From a bacterium UBP4_UBA6127 (GTDB taxonomy: Bacteria > UBP4 > UBA4092): a DNA stretch of 64,000 bases. Where the stretch lies: contig DIVR01000045.1 in NCBI GenBank assembly GCA_002428325.1, positions 101,877 through 165,876 of the forward strand, read 5' to 3'. The position numbers were made by a program, and so were the translations under genes. Positions 53,339-63,578 of the stretch are shown here, one piece after another (the first letter of the stretch is position 1; each line of letters opens with the position of its first letter). The notes under the pieces are model-generated. The model searched no databases, was not told the origin of the DNA, and was given only the letters and a program-made list of their open reading frames with translations.

Positions 53339-55468
53339 TTATTTCAGGGTAACGGCTGTCAATGTTCCATCCATAGCCGCCGCATAGACAATCCCTGATT
53401 CATCCACTGCCGGGGTTGCCAGCACCGGGAGTTGAGGCGTCAGCTGATACTGCCACAGTTCTTTCCCGGTTTCATCCTCCACACAATAGAGGGTCCCCCA
53501 ACAGGAAACAGCATAGACTTTCCCATCCTTCTCAATTGGTGAGACAGAATATCGAAGAGCTCGACCCTGCCCCATCATATTTAATTTAATGGGAGAAGTC
53601 CAGATTTTTTCTCCTTCCAGAGACCATTTTTCCAATTCACCGGCTTCTCCTCTCAGGTTTCGAACATATAGATATTTATTCTTATCTCCCAGGCTGATAG
53701 CCAGTGTATTGGTTGTATACCAGCCTAAAGTCCCTGAATCAGGCTGAATTTGGCTGAGGTACCAATCTCTGTCTGAGACATAGATTTTTTGGTCTCTGCC
53801 AATCCATATATCAGAATCTGCCGCACTATAATAGTGTTTAGCTGCCGGTCGAACGGTTGACCCGGCAGCCGTGTTCTTCCATATTAATTTTCCATTGGCA
53901 GCATTGATGGCATAGATAAAAGAATCCCAGGCAGTCACATAGACTCTTCCATTAGAAACCGCTAATTTTGACTCAATACAGTATTGGGGATCCGTGTTTT
54001 TCCATTTCTGTTTTCCATTATCGATATTAAGGCAATAAAGAGTCCCTTTCTTAGACCCAAAATAAACAGACTCCTCAGCTATACAGGGCGAAGAGTAAAT
54101 GGGAGCATCTGCCTTGAATTGCCATTTCAATTCACCCGATGTAGAGAGGCAATAGAAGGAACCATCTCCCGACCCCAAATAAATGTTGCCCTGATCGATC
54201 AATGGCATGGAAAGAATCTCCGCCCCGGTTTTAAAGGTCCAGAGGACCTTCCCGTTGGTGGTAGAAACCGCATAGAAAGAACCTTCCATATCACCCAGGT
54301 ATAGAATGCCTTCACGATAAAGAGGGGTGGCCCTTAACGAAGCTGGAAATTTCTTCCTCCAAAGAGCATGGGGGCCTTCAGGCTTTTCATAATAAAACAA
54401 TTGGGTTCGGTAAGCGGTAAATTGGGAGCCCGTCATCTGGACTCGAATATAATGGACCCCATTATTAAGGTTGGAGAGGGAAGCATCTCCCTCAAATTGG
54501 GTTCCGGTATTAGCTAAAGGAATAAGGCGGCCTCCATCAATCTGGTATTCCGGCAATGCAATACTCCCCGGAAACCGATAAACTGTCGTTTTTAATTTCA
54601 GCTTATCCCATTTCAGTAATTCTTCGGACTGAGGGGTTTCAATATTGATTTGGGGATAAAAATGCTGCCGGGCCAGGGGCTTCTTTAATATTGGGATTCG
54701 GGCTGTCGATTCGGTGGAAATCCGGTAAGCGATATAGAGGGTATCTTCCGAAACACTCACCAGGTTATACCCAGGACCGGGATTCCCTTTTACAGGACTC
54801 CCCCCCTGCACACCATCATACCCTTCAAAGTTATGTTTTCGGGCTGAATGCCCATGGCCGACAAAAACACAAACCAGGTTATAGGGCTGAAATAATTCCA
54901 GAAGCCGGGTCCTCTCATAGGGACTGACAAATTCTGAGGAATCCAAAGGATGGTGTAGGGCCAGGAAAACAGGCGTTTCCGGATGCAGGCCGGACAAGTC
55001 TTTTTTCAACCACTCGATTTCTTCCCGGCTGAATCCTGGCATAGGGTCCTGAACCATGGGAGATTCCAGCATGACAAAATGACACCCATTCACATCAAAA
55101 GAATAATAGGGTTTCCCATATAATTTCCACATCTTATCCCGATTAGAGGACCAGGTGTTATCATGATTGCCTAATAATTCATAAACCGGTGAATCTATCT
55201 TTTTCCAGAGAGATTCCAGAGAAGGCCAGCCGGTCTCTCCAAACTCAGTCAAATCCCCGGTAACCATAACAAAAGAGGTCGTCCCCATTTTAATGCCATA
55301 ATTAGCCAAATCCATATTCTTGGTTTCCTTCAGAGTGGAAACGACTTCTTGAGACTGTTGATATGGCATATGAATATCTGATAACTGGATAAAGCTGAAA
55401 TCTGAAACAGCTCCGGCCGTTACTGAAATAAACAACACCAAACACGTTAATATCGATCTTTTACACAT
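53339..55468 (-). CDS. exported metallophosphoesterase fused to a PQQ-type propeller
   Basis: 709 residues from the ATG preceded by GGAGAATCC (a longer frame has no site). Signal peptide about 1-19. A calcineurin-like phosphoesterase domain (about 20-260) has QLSDIHMP, VTGDLTEFGE, LLGNHDN, ALHHPLD and GHGHSARK, so the dimetal site is complete. A linker domain (about 265-375) leads to a PQQ-like beta-propeller (about 380-709) with repeats such as VLWTFKTG and LYCLNIDNGKQKW. Presumed periplasmic phosphohydrolase with a protein- or ligand-binding propeller; substrate unknown. Confidence 0.87.
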   Translation of the reverse strand: MCKRSILTCLVLFISVTAGAVSDFSFIQLSDIHMPYQQSQEVVSTLKETKNMDLANYGIKMGTTSFVMVTGDLTEFGETGWPSLESLWKKIDSPVYELLGNHDNTWSSNRDKMWKLYGKPYYSFDVNGCHFVMLESPMVQDPMPGFSREEIEWLKKDLSGLHPETPVFLALHHPLDSSEFVSPYERTRLLELFQPYNLVCVFVGHGHSARKHNFEGYDGVQGGSPVKGNPGPGYNLVSVSEDTLYIAYRISTESTARIPILKKPLARQHFYPQINIETPQSEELLKWDKLKLKTTVYRFPGSIALPEYQIDGGRLIPLANTGTQFEGDASLSNLNNGVHYIRVQMTGSQFTAYRTQLFYYEKPEGPHALWRKKFPASLRATPLYREGILYLGDMEGSFYAVSTTNGKVLWTFKTGAEILSMPLIDQGNIYLGSGDGSFYCLSTSGELKWQFKADAPIYSSPCIAEESVYFGSKKGTLYCLNIDNGKQKWKNTDPQYCIESKLAVSNGRVYVTAWDSFIYAINAANGKLIWKNTAAGSTVRPAAKHYYSAADSDIWIGRDQKIYVSDRDWYLSQIQPDSGTLGWYTTNTLAISLGDKNKYLYVRNLRGEAGELEKWSLEGEKIWTSPIKLNMMGQGRALRYSVSPIEKDGKVYAVSCWGTLYCVEDETGKELWQYQLTPQLPVLATPAVDESGIVYAAAMDGTLTAVTLK

Positions 55469-55686
55469 ATTGGATTCTCCTTTATTGCCTACCTTTTTAT
55501 AAACAAGGCAAAATACCCTTATCAATTTACAACCCAACCCTTTATGTGTCAACCGACCCCATCTCCAAGGTTATAAACTCTCCTCATCACTAACCCAATA
55601 CACACAATATCATTCCCAAGGCAGCTCATTTATTTCATTGTATCAACCAGACTCTTTCCTATATACTTAGAATTAAAGGTGTCCAA

Positions 55687-58600
55687 ATGGAAAATCTCCA
55701 TTCTAAAAACCAGCATCGGCATAATAATAAAGCATCCCCAGAAAAACCTGAGCCCCTGATAATACCCAATCCGCCTCTTACTTCTGAAGATTCATCCCTT
55801 CATACCCCCAATCTAAATATCATCGATTTATTAGTTTCAGAGATTGATATAAGTCATTACGAACTGAAGGATATTCTTGATATTCCAAAACTTCAGTCTC
55901 TTATGGAAAATTTCACTCATTTGACCGGGATGGTAACGGCCCTTCTTGATGCTAAGGGTAATGTTCTGATTTCTACTGGATGGCAGGATATCTGTACCTG
56001 CTATCATCGGATTCATCCTCAGTCTGCCCAATATTGCACCGAAAGCGATCTGTTTCTAGCCAAGAATATTAAGCCGGGAGAATTTGTGGCTTATAAATGT
56101 AAAAATCATTTATGGGATGTGGTAACTCCCTTGTATATTGGGGGAAAACATCTAGGAAATATCTATACAGGCCAATTTTTTTATGAGGATGAAAAGATTG
56201 ATGAGTCCATTTTTATCCATCAGGCAGACCAGTATGGATTTGAGCGGAAAGCCTACTTGGAGGCTCTCCATAAAGTTCCCCGGTTCAGCCGGACTCACAT
56301 CACTGATGCCATGAATTACCTGGTCAATATCACAGAATTCATATCCCAGATTGGCCTTAGCAACCTTAAATTATCTATGACTTTGCAAAAACAAGCAGAA
56401 TCAGAACAACGGTTTCACATCTTGTTCGAAAATTCACCTATTTCCATATGGGAAGAAGATTTTTCTCAAGTTAAAAATCACCTTAATCAACTAAGAATCC
56501 AGGATATTCAGGATATTGACCAATATCTGGAGAAACATCCTGAAGTAGTCCATGAATGTTCATCGATGGTCAGGATTATTGATATCAATAAGGCTTGTTT
56601 AGCCTTACATAACGCTGCCAATAAGAAAGATCTTTTAGATAATTGGCAAAGAACCTTTACCCATGAATCTTATACAAACTTTCAAGAGGAATTGTCCGCC
56701 ATTGGGAAAGGGAGAACAGAACTGGTCTCAGAAGGGATTGTAAAAACCCTTGATAATAAGAAACGTTTTGTCACAATCTACTGGTCAGTTCTTCCCGGAT
56801 ATGAGAAATCCTACCAAAGAGTCCTGGTTTCCCTGGTGGATGTTTCTGCTCGGCAAGAAGCTGAAAAACTGGTTAATCAGCAACTTGAATTTCTCCAAAA
56901 ATTGATTGATACCATTCCTAATCCAATTTTCCATAAAGATATCAAAGGGTATTACCGCGGTTGCAACCATGCCTTTGAAAAGTTCCTTGGAAAAAATGCC
57001 AAAGAGATAATTGGAAAAACTGTTTTTGACCTTTCACCTAAACCTTTAGCCGATACCTATTATCAAAAAGATAAGGAACTTTTTGACCATCCCGGTGTTC
57101 AAATATATGATTTCCCCTTCCAGCAAGAAGATGGAAGCCAACGCAATGTCATCTTTAATAAGGCCACTTACTGCAATACAGATGGAAAAGTGGAAGGGCT
57201 TATTGGCGTTATTGTCGATATCACTGAATTGAAGAAATTCCAGGAAGCTCTTCAGAAAAGTGAAGAACAGTTCCGAACCATTATTGAACAGTCACCTCTC
57301 AGTATGCAGGTATTAACCCCTGATGGATGTACGGTAATGATTAATCATTCTTTCGAAAAACTCTGGGGACTCACTCTGGATGATTTAGTAGATTACAACA
57401 TCTTGGAAGATAAACAACTTTCCTCACTGGGAATCCTTAAGCTTATAAAAGAAGGTTTTAATGGAACGCCAGCCGTTATCCCTCCGATTCAATATGATAC
57501 AAACCAATCCTTGGGAAAGGGACATAAAAAATGGGTTCAAGGCAGAATCTACGCTATTAAGGATGAAAACGGAATAATAAAAAAAGTAATATTAGTCCAT
57601 GAAGATATCAATGATAAAATCCTGGCAGAAGAAGAAAGAAATAAATTGCAAGCCCAACTTCTTCAATCCCAAAAGCTGGAAGCTATCGGGCTTCTGGCGG
57701 GAGGAATTGCCCATGATTTCAATAATATGCTTACCGTTATTTTGGGATATGGAAATATCATTGACAGTGAAATTGAACCTGACAGCCCTGTTAAACCTCA
57801 TATAGAAGAGATACTGATTTCTGCCGAAATATCAGCCAATTTGACCCGTCAGCTCCTGGCCTTCAGCCGAAAACAAATCTTATCACCTCAATTGACCGAT
57901 TTAAATAATTTAATTAAGGGGATTGAAAACCTCATTAAACGATTCATTGGAGAGGATATTAATTTTGAAACCAAGTTATATAAGAATCCTCTACCGGTAA
58001 TGGTAGATCCCGGTCAAATTGAACAGGTATTACTGAATCTATGCACTAATGCCAGAGATGCCATGCCTAAAGGAGGCAATCTCCTGATTCAGACGGGTTT
58101 AGTTGAATTGGATGAACCCTACATACAGGCTCATACAATGGGGAAACCGGGGCAATATGCCCTGATGACTATCAGCGATACCGGGCAGGGAATGGATAGT
58201 ACAACTCAACAGAAGATATTTGAACCCTTCTATACCACCAAAGAATTAGGGAAAGGGACTGGACTGGGGTTGTCTATTGTGTATGGAATCATCAAACAAC
58301 ATGATGGAAACATCTCTGTCTATAGCGAGCTTGGAAAAGGCACATCTTTTAAAATATTACTGCCATTAAGCAGTGAAAAGCCAAAAAAAGCAGTTCCAGT
58401 CACACCCGTTTCCTTAATAGGAAATAACGAAACGATTCTTCTGGTGGAAGATAATGAAGAAGTAAGAAGCATTCTTAATAAAATACTCAGCAATGCCGGT
58501 TATACCGTTATGGAAGCGGTGGATGGTGCCGATGCCATTCATATTTATATGGAACAGAAAGATACCGTGGATATGCTCATCACTGATATGATTATGCCTC

Positions 58601-58803
58601 ATAAGAGCGGCAAAGAAGTCTGGGACGAAATCAAAGCGATTGATCCAACCTCTAAAATCCTCTTAACTAGCGGATATACAGCTGATTTAATCAGTAGCAA
58701 TGAAGCTCTAGACCCAGAGATGGATTTCATTTCCAAACCTGTCACCCCCCATGATTTACTCAGTAAAGTCAGGGAAATTCTGGACCGACCAACCAAATCA
58801 TAA
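55687..58803 (+). CDS. PocR-domain hybrid histidine kinase with receiver
   Basis: 1038 residues, cytoplasmic. A PocR sensory domain (about 50-230) with WQDICTCYHRIHP and a cysteine/histidine-rich pocket, then three PAS domains (about 245-395, 400-525, 530-650), HisKA with LAGGIAHDFNNMLTVI near 677, HATPase (about 760-900) and a C-terminal REC with MLITDMIMP near 970. PocR domains bind small hydrocarbon derivatives; no propanediol-utilisation genes are here, so the ligand may differ. The receiver probably relays to a separate protein. Confidence 0.92.
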   Translation: MENLHSKNQHRHNNKASPEKPEPLIIPNPPLTSEDSSLHTPNLNIIDLLVSEIDISHYELKDILDIPKLQSLMENFTHLTGMVTALLDAKGNVLISTGWQDICTCYHRIHPQSAQYCTESDLFLAKNIKPGEFVAYKCKNHLWDVVTPLYIGGKHLGNIYTGQFFYEDEKIDESIFIHQADQYGFERKAYLEALHKVPRFSRTHITDAMNYLVNITEFISQIGLSNLKLSMTLQKQAESEQRFHILFENSPISIWEEDFSQVKNHLNQLRIQDIQDIDQYLEKHPEVVHECSSMVRIIDINKACLALHNAANKKDLLDNWQRTFTHESYTNFQEELSAIGKGRTELVSEGIVKTLDNKKRFVTIYWSVLPGYEKSYQRVLVSLVDVSARQEAEKLVNQQLEFLQKLIDTIPNPIFHKDIKGYYRGCNHAFEKFLGKNAKEIIGKTVFDLSPKPLADTYYQKDKELFDHPGVQIYDFPFQQEDGSQRNVIFNKATYCNTDGKVEGLIGVIVDITELKKFQEALQKSEEQFRTIIEQSPLSMQVLTPDGCTVMINHSFEKLWGLTLDDLVDYNILEDKQLSSLGILKLIKEGFNGTPAVIPPIQYDTNQSLGKGHKKWVQGRIYAIKDENGIIKKVILVHEDINDKILAEEERNKLQAQLLQSQKLEAIGLLAGGIAHDFNNMLTVILGYGNIIDSEIEPDSPVKPHIEEILISAEISANLTRQLLAFSRKQILSPQLTDLNNLIKGIENLIKRFIGEDINFETKLYKNPLPVMVDPGQIEQVLLNLCTNARDAMPKGGNLLIQTGLVELDEPYIQAHTMGKPGQYALMTISDTGQGMDSTTQQKIFEPFYTTKELGKGTGLGLSIVYGIIKQHDGNISVYSELGKGTSFKILLPLSSEKPKKAVPVTPVSLIGNNETILLVEDNEEVRSILNKILSNAGYTVMEAVDGADAIHIYMEQKDTVDMLITDMIMPHKSGKEVWDEIKAIDPTSKILLTSGYTADLISSNEALDPEMDFISKPVTPHDLLSKVREILDRPTKS

Positions 58804-58969
58804 AAAGACTATTCTTCATAGATGATCCAGCAGACTTAGTCTATTAATCAGACCTCTTTCCATGTTAAGGTAAAAGTAAAGCGGACCTTACAGGCCTGCC
58901 GCTATGGATTATACATGGTCGTTCGGCAAAGTAATGCGTATCGCAAATGAATTAAAGGAGTGTATCTAT

Positions 58970-59440
58970 ATGACAATTGCTAACACAGGCGATACAGTCA
59001 AAGTCCATTATACCGGCAGGAAAACCGATGGCTCAATCTTCGATTTTTCCGAAGGAAAAGAACCCCTTCAGTTTACGATTGGACAACAACAGGTCATTAC
59101 CGGATTTGAAAATGGCGTCATCGGAATGGAACTGAACCAATCCAAGACCGTCCAGATTTCGGTAGAAGATGCTTATGGCCCCAGAAATGAAGAAATGGTT
59201 ATTTCCATTGACCCGTCCCAGTATCCTCCGGGACTTAATCCTGTTCTCGGACATCATCTTGAAGTTAAGACCAAAGAAGGTCATGTGTTTGTCGTTAGGG
59301 TTATGAATATCACAGAAAAGGAAATCACCCTGGATGCCAATCATCCCTTGGCTGGAGAAGCCTTAACCTTTGATATCACCCTGGTGGAAATAACCCCGGG
59401 CGATCCTTCAACCGGGTGCTCCTGCGGCTGCTCCCACTAA
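58970..59440 (+). CDS. SlyD-like FKBP-type peptidyl-prolyl isomerase
   Basis: 156 residues from the ATG after AAGGAG; a longer frame upstream lacks a site. The FKBP core includes VKVHYTGRKTDGSIFD and QVITGFENGVIGM, with the SlyD insert-in-flap region between about 70 and 120. The C-terminus CSCGCSH is a short metal-binding tail, much reduced from that of E. coli SlyD. It acts as a cytosolic chaperone and prolyl isomerase, possibly in metalloenzyme maturation. A strong terminator follows. Confidence 0.92.
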   Translation: MTIANTGDTVKVHYTGRKTDGSIFDFSEGKEPLQFTIGQQQVITGFENGVIGMELNQSKTVQISVEDAYGPRNEEMVISIDPSQYPPGLNPVLGHHLEVKTKEGHVFVVRVMNITEKEITLDANHPLAGEALTFDITLVEITPGDPSTGCSCGCSH

Positions 59441-59457
59441 TCAGATTTATTTATCAA

Positions 59458-59494
59458 CAGGGCTGCTTGTCTCCTACCGGCAGCCCTGTTTTTT
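59458..59494 (+). terminator. intrinsic terminator after the SlyD-like gene
   Basis: CAGGGCTGC and GCAGCCCTG with a 13-base loop, followed by TTTTTTATTTA. Confidence 0.9.
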
Positions 59495-59831
59495 ATTTAT
59501 TCGAAAACTCCCAGAACAATTATTGGCACACGAAGATGCCCTTCTGACCCATAAAAAGAAACCCCTGATATGGGGAGGATTTATAGAAACTCAGGTGCTT
59601 CATACTTTCCAAATTCCGTTCTATACATCAGAGATATTCCTGCAATTTGTTTTCGATAAGCGAAGGGTTTTTCAAAATGATGGAGGGAACAGTTATAATA
59701 TTAAGAAATTGTATTATTTGAGTTTTCTTCGGTTACCCCAATATAAAGATTTGCCTTAATTTGACCAGGAAAGTATTTAAACAATCAATATTGGATATAA
59801 AGAATCATTATTTTTTGAGAGGACTTAATCA
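59495..59831. other. intergenic region upstream of the phosphohexomutase
   Basis: About 340 bases. One short open frame (59523-59759) has no ribosome binding site, no recognisable protein character and covers most of the gap; I do not call it. The region ends with GAGAGGA before the mutase start. No promoter pair stands out. Confidence 0.5.
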
Positions 59832-61199
59832 ATGTCAGAACTTATGATCAGTGTCGCCGGTATTAGAGGCATTATCGGAGACAATATCACTCCCGATTTA
59901 TTCAGCAAAATGGCATCCGCTTTTGGTTCCTATCGGGGCGGACAGAAAGCAAAAATCATTTTAGGAAATGATTCCCGGATTTCCGGCGACATGCTCAAAC
60001 ATGCTGTTTATGCCGCCCTGGTCTCTGTGGGTTGTGAAGTAATTGATATTGGACTGTGCGCCACTCCGACTGTTGGCATCCAGATTCGCAAACAAAATGC
60101 TCAAGGCGGCATTATGTTATCGGCTTCCCATAATCCTATCCAATGGAATGCCTTAAAAATCATGTGGGAAGATGGGATTTTCATGGATGCCGACCATGGC
60201 GCTGAATTCCTAAGAATCTTTCAGGAAAATCTGATTCAATATTCCGATGTATTCCACCTGGGGAAAATCACTTTCCATCCGGAAGCCATGGACGAACATC
60301 GGGCGCTGATTCTCTCCCATGTCGATGTTGAAAGCATCCGGGCATGTAAATTTAAAGTCGCTTATGACCCCTGCAATGGGTCCGGCGGCCCAATGATTCT
60401 CCCCCTATTGGAACAACTGGGCTGTGAAGTCTTCTCCATCAATGCGCAACCCAATGGAATATTTGCCCATACACCGGAACCGGTTCCGGAAAATCTGGTT
60501 CAGCTTTGTGATTTAGTGAAGGCCCATCATGCGGATATCGGGATTGCTACGGATCCTGATGTTGACAGGGTAGCTTTTGTCTCAGAAAAAGGGACTCCTA
60601 TTGGAGAAGAAAATGGCCTGGCACTGGTTGTGGATTATGTATTAGGCAGCCGAAAACCAGCGTCTGTTACCACTCCCACCGTTGCGGTTAACATGTCCAC
60701 CACCCGGGCGATTGAAGATGTTGCTGAAAAACATGGCGCCAAAGTCCATCGGACCAAAATCGGAGAAGCCAATGTCGCCCGAACCATGATTACTGATCCG
60801 AACTGCATTATTGGGGGTGAAGGCAACGGTGGCGTTATCTACCCCCCGACTCATTATGGCAGAGATGCCGCCATTGGGATTGCGTTGGTTCTGGAGATGC
60901 TGGCAAAATCCGGCAAACCTCTGTCTGAAAAAGCTGCGGAAATCCCTTCCTATATAATTGTGAAAGATAAAATAATCCTGGACCGGGACCAGATCCCTGT
61001 CCTCCTGGAAAAAGTCAAAACAGCCCATGTAAATGATTCGGTTAATAATCTCGATGGGGTCAAAGTGAATTTCAGGGATTCCTGGGTGCATGTCCGGCCT
61101 TCAGGAACCGAGCCGATTGTCAGAATTATTGCGGAAGCCAAAACGATTGAGCTGGCGAAGGAACTCTGTAATAAAGTGCGCGCCCTTGCAGGCCAATAA
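59832..61199 (+). CDS. phosphohexomutase (GlmM/phosphomannomutase-type)
   Basis: 455 residues. Catalytic serine in MLSASHNP near 97; Mg loop ATDPDVDR near 242 (the usual DGDADR is varied); sugar-specificity loop GGEGNGGVIYP near 326; phosphate loop RPSGTEP near 422. It moves phosphate between C1 and C6 of a hexose, most likely glucosamine (GlmM, for UDP-GlcNAc) or mannose/glucose. The archaeal-like DPDVDR form makes substrate ambiguous. If glmM, it would feed both YvcK signalling and bacillithiol. Confidence 0.88.
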   Translation: MSELMISVAGIRGIIGDNITPDLFSKMASAFGSYRGGQKAKIILGNDSRISGDMLKHAVYAALVSVGCEVIDIGLCATPTVGIQIRKQNAQGGIMLSASHNPIQWNALKIMWEDGIFMDADHGAEFLRIFQENLIQYSDVFHLGKITFHPEAMDEHRALILSHVDVESIRACKFKVAYDPCNGSGGPMILPLLEQLGCEVFSINAQPNGIFAHTPEPVPENLVQLCDLVKAHHADIGIATDPDVDRVAFVSEKGTPIGEENGLALVVDYVLGSRKPASVTTPTVAVNMSTTRAIEDVAEKHGAKVHRTKIGEANVARTMITDPNCIIGGEGNGGVIYPPTHYGRDAAIGIALVLEMLAKSGKPLSEKAAEIPSYIIVKDKIILDRDQIPVLLEKVKTAHVNDSVNNLDGVKVNFRDSWVHVRPSGTEPIVRIIAEAKTIELAKELCNKVRALAGQ

Positions 61200-61228
61200 T
61201 TCCTGATTTCATACTTATAAAATAAACC

Positions 61229-61270
61229 AAACGCCTTTTCTCTTTCCGGGGAAAAGGCGTTTTTGTTTTA
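61229..61270 (+). terminator. intrinsic terminator after the phosphohexomutase
   Basis: AAACGCCTTTTC and GAAAAGGCGTTT with a 10-base loop, followed by TTGTTTT. Confidence 0.92.
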
Positions 61271-61373
61271 TTCTCCCAAATGGTTAACCTGAGTTATTTA
61301 TGGTTGCAGTAATTATCTTAGTTCTATAGCCTTAGAGATATGGGATTCAATCATCATCAGGAGGGAACTCTAT

Positions 61374-62989
61374 ATGAAAAAGCAGGGTCGATACTTTTTT
61401 TTGTTATCCGGGATTTTCATGGGGGTTATCGTATCAACAGCCGTCAGTAGCGAAGTAGCAGGAACTCAGGGGAACAAAGTAACACCTCGAGTCGTGGAAT
61501 GGAACACTCTGGCATCCTCGATTGAAGCAACAGCGCTATCCGAACCCTCGGTTATTCCTTTTATGAGTTCACCAGGACCCAGGCTATTCAAAGTGAAGCT
61601 CTTCCATCAACTCCTGTATCCAAACAGGAAACGGTTTCTTTACCCAGTATCCAGGGAGAAGCAGCCGCTCCCAGCCTTAGCATGAGTTTTTCAGCAGTCA
61701 GTGATAACCTCAGCTATATTCCTCCGGACACCATAGGAGCCATAGGCCCTTCCCATTTAATGACAACTCTCAATGGGACGGTTCGAATCCAAGATAAAAC
61801 GGGGGGAATCATCAGCACTGTTTCTTTAAATTCTTACTGGGGAAAACCCTCAGGAGTCTTTGACCCCAAAGTTTATTATGATGAAGATATCAACCGTTGG
61901 ATTACAGTGGCCTGCGTATCATCTCAGAATGCCAATTCAGCGGTTCTTCTGGGTATCAGCTCCACCAATGACCCGACGGGAGCCTGGTATCAATGGTCTT
62001 TTGATGCTGATGGCTCCAATGTTAACTGGGCTGACTATCCGGGAGTTGGGTTTAACCAGAAATGGATTGCTATCTCCATGAATATGTTTACTGTGGCCGC
62101 CAATGCTTTCAGCGGCCCTAAAACCTGGGTCATGGATAAAACTACAGCCATGACAGGGGGTGTCCTGCCCCCCACCCTCTTCAATCCCGGTTTCGATGAT
62201 ATTGGTTCAGGCACGGGTTTTACCTTGATACCCTGCCATACCTTTGGGACCGAGACAGACCTTTATATCCTGGATTCAGACTGGGCATCCGGCCTAAACA
62301 AATATGTTCGGATATCCAAGTTGACTGGAGCAGCAGCCACCCCTTCCTGGAGTTTTCTGGGATATGTGGATGTCCAAGATTACAGTTCTTCTTTCCCGGA
62401 TGCGCCTCAGTTCGGAACCACCACCACCATTGAGACTAATGACACCCGGGTAGTGAATGCTGTCTGCCGAAATGGTTCTCTCTGGTATTCTCAGACCGGA
62501 GCCTTGCCGACAACTGCCCCCAATCGGACCGTTGCCCTTTGGCATCAGGTATCAACAGACCTGACCCTGATTCAGGAAGGGGCCATTGATGGGTTGGTGG
62601 GAGGAACTACGACCTTTTATTATTTCCCCAGCATAGCGGTTACGGCATCCAACGATGTGGGAATCGGTTTTTCCGGTTCAAACAGCGGGAATTATCCCAG
62701 CGCTTATTATGCCAACCGCAGGGGAACAGACCCCTTGAATACCTTCCAATCCGTCTCCCTTATGAAAGCCGGAGAAGGCATTTATACGAAGTATTATTCA
62801 GGAACCAGAAACCGCTGGGGTGATTACAGCGCAACCGTTGTGGACCCTGCCGATGGCTCTCTCTGGACCCTCCAAGAATATGCGCTGGCTCCCTCCGGTT
62901 CAGGAACAGATATTGGCCGATGGGGGACTTGGTGGGGTAAATTCGATGCTTCGGTACCGATAACCCTCTCTTCTTTTGCGGCTGAGTAA
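61374..62989 (+). pseudogene. exported protein of unknown function, split by a frameshift near 61575
   Basis: Frame 1 (61374-61685) gives a signal peptide (about 1-28) and about 40 residues of mature sequence. From about 61580 the sensible reading moves to another frame: it is open from 61526 and encodes QAIQSEALPSTPVSKQETVS and on without break through 62989. The Met at 61682 has no ribosome binding site, so a separate second gene is unlikely; a one-base deletion fits. The body (about 435 residues) has VFDPKVYYDEDINRW, STNDPTGAWYQWSFD and many aromatic Gly/Ser-rich turns, resembling secreted beta-propeller proteins. No domain named with confidence. The cause could be real decay or an assembly error. 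Confidence 0.7.
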
Positions 62990-63017
62990 TTAAATAATTA
63001 ACTCCTGTACCCTTAAA

Positions 63018-63062
63018 ATGCCCCGCCAGATGATTTCCTTTATCTGGCGGGGCATTGATTTT
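63018..63062 (+). terminator. intrinsic terminator after the frameshifted exported gene
   Basis: ATGCCCCGCCAGAT and its perfect complement (14 bp) with a 10-base loop, followed by TGATTTT. Confidence 0.9.
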
Positions 63063-63140
63063 AGCCTGTTTTTATGGTTTTAATTGAACCATCCGCAAAG
63101 ATTTGTTAATATCTAACAGATAATATCAAGGTATAGAGCC

Positions 63141-63479
63141 GTGGATGAACAATTAATTAATTTGGGCATAGTTTCAATTTATCTGGTATTGGCCATTGGG
63201 GCCTTAGTCTTGTTTATTGCCCTGTTCCGGCGGAGCAAACCTCCCAAGAAAGATTTTAACAATGAAATCAAGGGGTTTGAACAGCTGTATCAGGAGGGTA
63301 AAATCAATAAACAGGAATATAACCAGATCCGTATGACTTTGATGCAGAAATATGGCGGAAATCTGCCCCCGGAAGTTCTCAGGGCCGGTTTGATGAACCC
63401 GCCGAATCATACCTTCAGCGGGCCCAATACGGAGTCTGACAAGAACAACTCAGATTCAGAGTCCAAGAATTTAAAGTAA
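63141..63479 (+). CDS. small membrane-anchored protein with a SHOCT-like module
   Basis: 112 residues, GTG start. One transmembrane helix (about 7-29) is followed by a basic patch (RRSKPPKK) and an amphipathic segment EQLYQEGKINKQEYNQIRMT (about 46-65), the short SHOCT-like pattern of many bacterial membrane proteins. A Ser/Asn-rich tail ends it. It lies 99 bases upstream of mreB, so it may share its transcript. Confidence 0.7.
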   Translation: MDEQLINLGIVSIYLVLAIGALVLFIALFRRSKPPKKDFNNEIKGFEQLYQEGKINKQEYNQIRMTLMQKYGGNLPPEVLRAGLMNPPNHTFSGPNTESDKNNSDSESKNLK

Positions 63480-63578
63480 GAACCACGAATCAAGTATTAT
63501 CTTTTTATTAAAACGAGTGTCGGAAATATAAAAAAATCGTCTTTTGCAATCCATGAAAGGATAACAGGGTATCAAGTT

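Noticed and set aside
55687..58803. Link of the PocR kinase to propanediol utilisation
   Set aside because: No pdu or microcompartment gene is in the window; the PocR domain alone does not define the ligand.
59523..59759. 78-codon open frame upstream of the phosphohexomutase
   Set aside because: No ribosome binding site, no recognisable protein pattern, mixed AT-rich composition.
61555..61600. Programmed -1 frameshift for the split exported gene
   Set aside because: I see no X XXY YYZ slippery heptamer in the zero frame and no obvious downstream structure; a simple deletion is simpler.
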